Shown here: one piece after another, positions 1-4,054 of the stretch
How positions within the stretch are numbered: the stretch's first letter is position 1
Layout: each line of letters starts with the position of its first letter
Origin: CAZCZR01 sp964503455
GTDB lineage: Bacteria > Bacillota > Clostridia > UBA1381
Direction: 5' to 3'
DNA length: 5,379 bases
Assembly (NCBI GenBank): GCA_964503455.1
Contig: CAZCZR010000090.1
Location: 1 to 5,379, forward strand
Notes under the pieces: generated by a model
What the model saw: only the letters and a program-made list of their open reading frames with translations
Told to the model about the DNA's origin: nothing
The model's database searches: none
Program-made: the position numbers and the translations under genes

Positions 1-30
1 AAAAAACTATAGGCATTTTAGCGAAAACAC

Positions 31-59
31 TTGACGAAAACCGAAATATGTTATAAAAT
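31..59 (+). promoter_or_regulatory. Probable sigma-A promoter of the mltG-trmR-trhP operon
   Basis: A -35 box TTGACG (31-36) and a -10 box TAAAAT (54-59) are separated by 17 bp, each one mismatch from the housekeeping consensus. A perfect TATAAT also occurs at 59-64, but it sits 22 bp from the -35 box, so the first pairing is preferred. Transcription would start near 66-68, leaving a leader of about 50 nt before the mltG start codon. The assignment rests on sequence pattern alone. Confidence 0.65.
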
Positions 60-88
60 ATAATAAGATAGTATTATGGGAAGACTGA

Positions 89-100
89 CCGCTTTTGCGG
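89..100 (+). other. Small leader hairpin upstream of the mltG ribosome binding site
   Basis: CCGC-TTTT-GCGG forms a perfect 4-bp GC stem with a four-base loop, ending 7 nt before the GGAGG of mltG. It is too short, and has no following U-tract, to act as a terminator. It could slightly affect mRNA stability or ribosome access, but a stem this size also arises by chance. Confidence 0.3.
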
Positions 101-107
101 CGAATAC

Positions 108-112
108 GGAGG
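108..112 (+). promoter_or_regulatory. Ribosome binding site that fixes the mltG start
   Basis: GGAGG lies 6 nt upstream of the ATG at 119, an ideal distance. The same frame stays open back to a TTG at 95, but the Shine-Dalgarno motif would lie inside that longer reading frame. The ATG is therefore the start. Confidence 0.85.
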
Positions 113-118
113 AATACA

Positions 119-1222
119 ATGGTTAAAAAAGTAAACCGGGACGAGCAGCCCCGCAGACGGGGAAAGCGTACCGTCATAAAGACAAGGAACAACAACACAA
201 CAAAATTTGTCGCCCTGTTCACGGTGATACTCGCGCTGATAGTCGGAGCCGCTGTTATAGTGCTTCGGGATGTGGACAGCGTTGACATCAGTCAAAACAC
301 AGAGGTCACGGTCATGGAGGGCAGCACCTGCTCCGATGTGGCGCAGCTTTTAAAGGAAAAGGGCGTTATAAAGTACCCCTTTGCGTTTAAAACAATAGCG
401 AAGATAGGCGGTTATGATCTTAATATCGCGCCTGGACTCGCGGTCATTCAGGAAAACATGAGCTACCGTGACATACTCGATCTCCTTGTGATAAAGAACC
501 GCGCCAATATAACGGTGGAGATAACCGCCGGTATGACGTCGGAGCAGATATGCGAGAAATTCGTTGAGAACGGTCTTATGACGGCGGATGAGTTTTTTGA
601 GGCAACGGATCCCAAGCTGTACCCTCAGTTCCGGTTCCTTCAGGATATAACTGAAAGGGAGAACCGTCTTGAAGGCTATTTCTATCCCGCAAAGTACGAG
701 ATCCCCAACAGCATGAAGCCGCAGGATATTATAACCCTGATGCTTGAAACGTTCGACAGACAATTCGTGGATGAGTACTATGACAAGTGCGCCGAATTTT
801 CCATGTCGGTGGATCAGGTTGTGACGCTTGCTTCGATAATAGAGCGCGAAACCTCCGACAAAGAGGCTAAGGCTGATCTTGCCACGGTATTTTACAACAG
901 AAAGAACAGCGGCAAAAAGCTGCAGGCGGGATCGACGGTGCAGTATATTCTCGGCGTGCAAAAGCCCAGCCTGCTTGCGTCCGATACGCAGTCGCAGTCG
1001 CTTTATAACACGTTCGTTCACGAGGGATACCCTGTGGGGCCGATATGCTCCCCAAGCATTGACAGCATTATGGCTGTGCTGTATCCGAGAGTGAATTTTT
1101 ATCAGTATCACGCCGAAACCAAGGACGGCGAGAACATATTCGCTTTCACGAAGGAAGAATTTATAGATAAAATGAGCGGAAAGGAAGCAAAGATCGCGTT
1201 TGACCTGAATCTTCTCGACTAA
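119..1222 (+). CDS. mltG: Endolytic murein transglycosylase MltG (YceG/YrrL family)
   Basis: A 367-aa membrane-anchored lytic transglycosylase. The family cuts nascent glycan strands near the outer membrane face, leaving 1,6-anhydroMurNAc ends and limiting strand length. The sequence shows a basic cytoplasmic N-terminus (1-29), one membrane helix (about 30-49), a LysM-like region (about 58-125), then the YceG catalytic domain. Family landmarks are LEGYFYP (184-190), ASIIERET (238-245) with E242 as the expected catalytic glutamate (the equivalent of Escherichia coli E218), STVQY (272-276), and YNTF...GPICSPS (296-313). The length is normal for Firmicutes. The ATG at 119 is chosen over a TTG at 95 because GGAGG lies 6 nt before it. 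Position 271-272 reads Gly-Ser where relatives I recall usually have Asp-Pro (LQxDPTV), and the C-terminal end is also slightly divergent. It is the first gene of its operon, with trmR 15 nt downstream. Identification is secure; the remarks on divergence rest on memory of the family. Confidence 0.95.
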   Translation: MVKKVNRDEQPRRRGKRTVIKTRNNNTTKFVALFTVILALIVGAAVIVLRDVDSVDISQNTEVTVMEGSTCSDVAQLLKEKGVIKYPFAFKTIAKIGGYDLNIAPGLAVIQENMSYRDILDLLVIKNRANITVEITAGMTSEQICEKFVENGLMTADEFFEATDPKLYPQFRFLQDITERENRLEGYFYPAKYEIPNSMKPQDIITLMLETFDRQFVDEYYDKCAEFSMSVDQVVTLASIIERETSDKEAKADLATVFYNRKNSGKKLQAGSTVQYILGVQKPSLLASDTQSQSLYNTFVHEGYPVGPICSPSIDSIMAVLYPRVNFYQYHAETKDGENIFAFTKEEFIDKMSGKEAKIAFDLNLLD

Positions 1223-1237
1223 ACGCGGGTAACGGGC

Positions 1238-1918
1238 ATGATAGAGTATGACAAAGACGCTATAGTGCATCCGTATATAACGGATTATATCAGAAATGAG
1301 CTGGTAAAGGACGAGGGGATCCTTGCCGATATGAGGGAATATGCCGACAAAAACGCGGTCCCTATAGTGGAGCCGGAAACGGCGCGGTTCATATCGGTCA
1401 TGGCAAAGCTCGTAAGGCCCAAGCGCGCGCTTGAGATAGGCTCGGCGATAGGATATTCGGCTATGCTTATATCGCGCGGACTTGCCGAGGACGGCACGGT
1501 CACGACCTTGGAGTATAATCCCGAAATGGCTGCTGCCGCAAGGGAAAATATACAAAGGGCGGGTCTTTCGGACAGGATAACTGTAGTTGAAGCCGACGCG
1601 AAGGATTATTTGTCTTATATAGAAGGCGACGGAGAATTTGACTATATATTCCTTGACGGACCGAAAGCGCATTATATTTATATGCTTGACGACTGCGCGA
1701 GGCTTTTGAGAAAAGGCGGCGTGCTTATAGCGGATAATGTGCTTTATAAAGGCATGACGGCGGAAAACAGCCTTGTTATAAGAAGAAAAATAACCATAGT
1801 GAAGCGGCTGAGAAAATTTATAGACGCTCTTACCGCAAGAAATGATATGGAAACATCGGTGCTTTCCATAGGCGACGGGGTGACGCTTTCGGTAAAGCTT
1901 GGGGAGGACAGTGAGTAA
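1238..1918 (+). CDS. trmR: tRNA 5-hydroxyuridine O-methyltransferase TrmR-like (YrrM family)
   Basis: A 226-aa class I SAM-dependent O-methyltransferase of the divalent-metal (COMT-like) group. B. subtilis TrmR (YrrM) methylates 5-hydroxyuridine at tRNA position 34 to 5-methoxyuridine. Visible motifs are the SAM-binding loop LEIGSAIGYS (65-74), the acidic residue closing strand 2 (E92), the FLDGPK metal-site segment (138-143, D140), and IADNVLYKG (164-172) with D166 and N167, which matches the YrrM family closely; IGDGV (211-215) is the conserved C-terminal strand. The length fits the family. The start has no strong Shine-Dalgarno motif, only GGGT and CGGGC upstream, so translation may depend on ribosomes finishing mltG 15 nt earlier. 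Its stop overlaps the next start (TAATG). Eighteen of 21 isoleucines use AUA. Another small-molecule O-methyltransferase role cannot be excluded from sequence, but the adjoining U32 gene strongly favours TrmR. Confidence 0.87.
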   Translation: MIEYDKDAIVHPYITDYIRNELVKDEGILADMREYADKNAVPIVEPETARFISVMAKLVRPKRALEIGSAIGYSAMLISRGLAEDGTVTTLEYNPEMAAAARENIQRAGLSDRITVVEADAKDYLSYIEGDGEFDYIFLDGPKAHYIYMLDDCARLLRKGGVLIADNVLYKGMTAENSLVIRRKITIVKRLRKFIDALTARNDMETSVLSIGDGVTLSVKLGEDSE

Positions 1919-3156
1919 TGACCAGCATATGCAAGCCGGAGCTGCTTGCTCCAGGGGGAAGCCTTGAGAAGCTCAAAACCGCGATAGATTACGGCGCGGA
2001 CGCTGTGTATATAGGCGGCGAGGCGTTCAGCTTGAGAGCGGCGGCGGAGAATTTTTCCGCGGAGGATATGAAAGAGGGCGTCCGCTACGCTCACGAGCGC
2101 GGCAAAAAGGTATACCTCACGGCGAATATCCTGCCCCATAACGCGGATATACCTGAATTTGAGAGCTTTGTAAAGGAAATACGCCCGATGGGCTTTGACG
2201 CGGTGCTGATAGCGGATCTCGGTCTGTTTGACATGATGCGTGAGCTTGCGCCGGAGATTCCCGTTCATGTAAGCACACAGGCGAACAATGTGAATTACCG
2301 TTCCGCCAATATGTGGTATAAGCTCGGAGCGAAGCGCGTGGTTGTCGCGAGGGAGCTTTCTCTTGATGAAATAGCCGAAATAAGAAGGAATATCCCCGAT
2401 GATATGGAGATAGAGGCGTTCGTCCACGGAGCGATGTGCATATCATATTCCGGCAGATGCCTGCTTTCCAATTATATGACAAGCCGTGACGCGAATCAGG
2501 GCGCCTGCTCGCATCCGTGCAGATGGAAGTACGCTCTTGTTGAGGAAAAGCGCCCCGGACAGTATATGGACGTTTACGAAAACGACAGAGGAAGCTTTAT
2601 ATTCAACTCAAAGGATCTGTGCATGATAGACCATATACCGGAGCTTGTAAAGTGCGGCGTTACAAGTCTGAAGATAGAGGGCAGAGTCAAAACGCCATAC
2701 TATGTCGCCACGGTTGTCGGCGCGTACAGGCGGGAGATAGACAGGTATTTTGCCGATCCGGCAAATTACAGCTTTAACGCGGCGGAGTATGAGGAGCTTT
2801 GCAAGGTCAGCCACCGTCCCTATACGACGGGCTTTTACTTCGGCAAGCCGGATTCGGACACGCAGGTGTATACATCAAGCTCTTATATAAGAGATTACGA
2901 TCTCGTGGCAATTGTGGAGGACTATGACAAAAATACAGGCATAGCCACGCTTGCTCAAAGAAACAGGTTTTTTAAAGGGGAAACGGTAGAGATCATCCGC
3001 CCGGGCAGACAGTTTTTTAAACAGACGATAGATTATATGAAAAACGGCGACGACGAGGATATTGACGTGGCGCCCCACGCGGAGATGACGGTCAAAATAA
3101 AGACCGCCGAGCCTGTGGAAACCGGAAATATGATACGCCGTGAAAAAAGACAGTGA
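1918..3156 (+). CDS. trhP: U32-family tRNA hydroxylation protein TrhP-like (YrrO; annotated as collagenase/peptidase U32)
   Basis: A 412-aa U32-family protein. TrhP (E. coli YegQ; B. subtilis YrrN/YrrO) is needed for prephenate-dependent hydroxylation of U34 in tRNA. Although the family is called a peptidase, members of this branch act in RNA or cofactor hydroxylation. The N-terminal half is a TIM-barrel-like core opening with PELLAPGG (7-14) and VYIGG (30-34). Residues 166-184 fit the U32 signature E-x-F-x2-G-A-M-C-x4-G-x-C-x-L-S. C174, C181, C197 and C235 have spacings (7, 16, 38) close to the [4Fe-4S] ligands described for UbiU. KIEGRVK (252-258) is another family block, and about 325-410 forms the U32 C-terminal beta domain. 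The start overlaps the trmR stop, with GGGGAGG at 1901-1907, 10 nt upstream. B. subtilis has two U32 genes here (yrrN, yrrO); this locus has one, closer in length to YrrO. The family is certain; the tRNA role is inferred from neighbours and length. Confidence 0.88.
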   Translation: MTSICKPELLAPGGSLEKLKTAIDYGADAVYIGGEAFSLRAAAENFSAEDMKEGVRYAHERGKKVYLTANILPHNADIPEFESFVKEIRPMGFDAVLIADLGLFDMMRELAPEIPVHVSTQANNVNYRSANMWYKLGAKRVVVARELSLDEIAEIRRNIPDDMEIEAFVHGAMCISYSGRCLLSNYMTSRDANQGACSHPCRWKYALVEEKRPGQYMDVYENDRGSFIFNSKDLCMIDHIPELVKCGVTSLKIEGRVKTPYYVATVVGAYRREIDRYFADPANYSFNAAEYEELCKVSHRPYTTGFYFGKPDSDTQVYTSSSYIRDYDLVAIVEDYDKNTGIATLAQRNRFFKGETVEIIRPGRQFFKQTIDYMKNGDDEDIDVAPHAEMTVKIKTAEPVETGNMIRREKRQ

Positions 3157-3166
3157 GATAATTGTT

Positions 3167-3181
3167 TATTAAAATTTAATA
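3167..3181. repeat. AT-only near-palindrome downstream of the U32 gene
   Basis: TATTAAA and TTTAATA flank a single central A, giving a 7-bp inverted repeat made only of A and T. It is not a terminator. It lies about 10 bp upstream of the -35 box of the next promoter, where an AT-rich UP-like element or a protein site could sit, but AT-rich DNA often produces such palindromes by chance. Confidence 0.35.
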
Positions 3182-3185
3182 TTTG

Positions 3186-3209
3186 ACCTATTGTAATTTG
3201 ATAATAGGT
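3186..3209. promoter_or_regulatory. Candidate operator: inverted repeat over the promoter of the 3274 gene
   Basis: ACCTATT (3186-3192) and AATAGGT (3203-3209) form a perfect 7-bp inverted repeat with a 10-bp spacer, so half-site centres lie 17 bp apart. It covers the -35 box and most of the spacer of the promoter at 3191-3219, where a dimeric repressor would block RNA polymerase. No U-tract follows, so it does not look like a terminator. No regulator gene is nearby and I do not recognise the half-site. Confidence 0.4.
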
Positions 3210-3219
3210 GTGGTAAAAT
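3191..3219 (+). promoter_or_regulatory. Probable extended -10 promoter for the 3274 gene and rlmD
   Basis: TTGTAA (3191-3196) and TAAAAT (3214-3219) are 17 bp apart, and the -10 box is preceded by TGG (3211-3213), which gives the extended -10 pattern TGnTAAAAT. Transcription would begin near 3226. A TTGACC at 3183-3188 is a better -35 hexamer but stands 25 bp from the -10 box, too far to pair with it. This implies that the last two genes form their own transcription unit. Confidence 0.6.
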
Positions 3220-3258
3220 ATAGATAGATTGATGTGAGGAACATTGAAAGAGATAACG

Positions 3259-3264
3259 AAAGGA
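3259..3264 (+). promoter_or_regulatory. Ribosome binding site that favours the ATG at 3274
   Basis: AAAGGA lies 9 nt upstream of the ATG at 3274. A competing site, GTGAGGA (3234-3240), lies just before an in-frame TTG at 3244 but with a short gap of about 4 nt. The ATG gives a classic short basic N-terminus ahead of the hydrophobic segment, so it is preferred; use of the TTG would add ten residues. Confidence 0.6.
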
Positions 3265-3273
3265 CTGATATGG

Positions 3274-4038
3274 ATGAAAAAATGGCAAAAAGTACTGACG
3301 GGTATTGTATGCGTTGTTGCCGTTGCCGTAATAGGCGGCGCGGTTACATATGAAAAGGTCATAAAGCCTAAGTATGTGGAGCCGCTGGCGGAAAAGGCGG
3401 CGGACTATCTTAAGGACGAGGATGTGCAGAAGGAAGTTGAAGGCCTGGCGCAGCAGATGATCGAGGACGGAGTTCTTGACGAAGAAACGGTGGCAAGCTT
3501 ACAGCAAAGCGAGATCCTGACGGGGGAACAATCCGCTGAAACAGAAAAAGAAAATCAGGACTCTGAAAACGCATCTCAGCCGGAGGAAAATACCGACGAG
3601 GAAAGCTCCTCCGAGCAGAAAGCCTCCGAGCCGGAAAAGACTCAAAGCGTTCAGCAGCAGAGTCAAAGCAGCTCGCAGCAGAGCCAAAGCTCATCNNNNN
3701 NNNNNNNNNNNNNNNNNNNNNNNNNNNNNNNNNNNNNNNNNNNNNNNNNNNNNNNNNNNNNNNNNNNNNNNNNNNNNNNNNNNNNNNNNNNNNNNAGCGG
3801 CACATCGGATAAAAGCTCCTCCTCCGGAGGGAGCGCTTACAGCAGAATAAAGGAAGTCGCCACCGCAGAGGAAGTTGCTCAGGGATCGGCTATACTGTCA
3901 AAGATAAACGCCAGCAAATTCTCATCGCTTATGAAAACTGACAAAGCGGCGGCGAAGGAATATCTTTACAGCTGCCTGTCGCCGGGAGAGATTCAGACGG
4001 CGCTGCGTCTTTATGCTAAATACAGCTATCTTCTGTAA
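3274..4038 (+). CDS. Unrecognised membrane-anchored or secreted protein with Glu/Ser/Gln-rich linker, interrupted by an assembly gap
   Basis: I do not recognise this protein. As assembled it would be 254 aa, but the true length is unknown because the gap at 3696-3795 falls inside it (residues 141-174). Residues 1-6 (MKKWQK) are basic and 7-26 are strongly hydrophobic, so it carries a signal anchor or signal peptide; C13 is not in a lipobox. Residues 27-75 are charged and probably helical. Residues 80-140 are low-complexity, first Glu/Ser-rich, then a Gln/Ser heptad QQSQSSS repeating into the gap. After the gap come another Ser/Gly stretch and a compact, probably helical C-terminal module of about 65 residues ending in LRLYAKYSYLL. 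The layout suggests a membrane anchor, a flexible extracytoplasmic tether and a small terminal domain. The frame after the gap matches the frame before it only if the gap length is 100 or equivalent modulo 3, so two fragments or a frameshift remain possible. rlmD starts 16 nt downstream. Confidence 0.7.
   Translation: MKKWQKVLTGIVCVVAVAVIGGAVTYEKVIKPKYVEPLAEKAADYLKDEDVQKEVEGLAQQMIEDGVLDEETVASLQQSEILTGEQSAETEKENQDSENASQPEENTDEESSSEQKASEPEKTQSVQQQSQSSSQQSQSSXXXXXXXXXXXXXXXXXXXXXXXXXXXXXXXXXXSGTSDKSSSSGGSAYSRIKEVATAEEVAQGSAILSKINASKFSSLMKTDKAAAKEYLYSCLSPGEIQTALRLYAKYSYLL
3655..3695 (+). repeat. 21-bp tandem repeat encoding Gln-Gln-Ser-Gln-Ser-Ser-Ser, running into the gap
   Basis: Unit 1 (3655-3675) and unit 2 (3676-3695 plus the first N) both begin CAGCAGAG and encode QQSQSSS. 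The final TCN codon of unit 2 is serine whatever the unknown base. Two copies are visible and more probably lie in the gap, since short tandem repeats commonly break short-read assemblies. Confidence 0.75.
3696..3795. other. Assembly gap of 100 N
   Basis: The run is exactly 100 N, the conventional placeholder for a scaffold gap of unknown size. The real distance may be shorter or longer. It interrupts the low-complexity region of the gene at 3274-4038. Confidence 0.97.
3821..3830. repeat. GC-rich palindrome CCTCCGGAGG inside the coding region
   Basis: A perfect 10-bp palindrome lies in the Ser/Gly codons just after the gap. Flanking GCTCC (3815-3819) and GGAGC (3830-3834) allow an alternative, longer imperfect stem. 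The left half matches anti-Shine-Dalgarno sequence and the right half matches Shine-Dalgarno sequence, but no start codon follows at a useful distance. It is probably a by-product of consecutive TCC and GGA/GGG codons. Confidence 0.4.
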
Positions 4039-4054
4039 TTAGCGGGGAATATTT

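Larger units (their letters stand above)
3157..3273. other. AT-rich intergenic region with promoter and inverted repeats
   Basis: This 117-bp stretch lies between the U32 stop and the chosen start of the next gene and is much more AT-rich than the coding DNA. It holds a near-perfect AT palindrome, a promoter with an overlapping 7-bp inverted repeat, and two possible ribosome binding sites. I see no GC-rich hairpin with a U-tract, so the upstream operon has no evident intrinsic terminator and may read through. Confidence 0.7.

Noticed and set aside
95..118. TTG start for mltG, eight codons upstream
   Set aside because: The GGAGG ribosome binding site would lie inside this extension and sits correctly for the ATG at 119.
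350..1672. A 440-codon open reading frame on the minus strand across mltG and trmR
   Set aside because: It is an exact antisense shadow of two well-identified genes that share one frame. Its product is rich in Tyr, Arg and His, as expected from reverse-reading AUA and other common codons, and shows no recognisable domain.
1744..2427. A 227-codon minus-strand reading frame across the trmR/trhP junction
   Set aside because: It is antisense to conserved motifs of both genes and has the same composition bias, with no supporting ribosome binding site or family resemblance seen.
1918..3156. The U32 protein as a secreted collagenase or virulence protease
   Set aside because: There is no signal peptide, and the cluster-type cysteines plus the adjacent trmR point to tRNA hydroxylation; the peptidase label is historical.
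3186..3209. Inverted repeat as an intrinsic terminator of the U32 operon
   Set aside because: The arms are AT-rich and no U-tract follows on either strand, so an operator reading is more plausible.
3696..3795. The run of N as meaningful spacing within the protein
   Set aside because: Exactly 100 N is a standard placeholder, so neither the length nor the residues can be interpreted.
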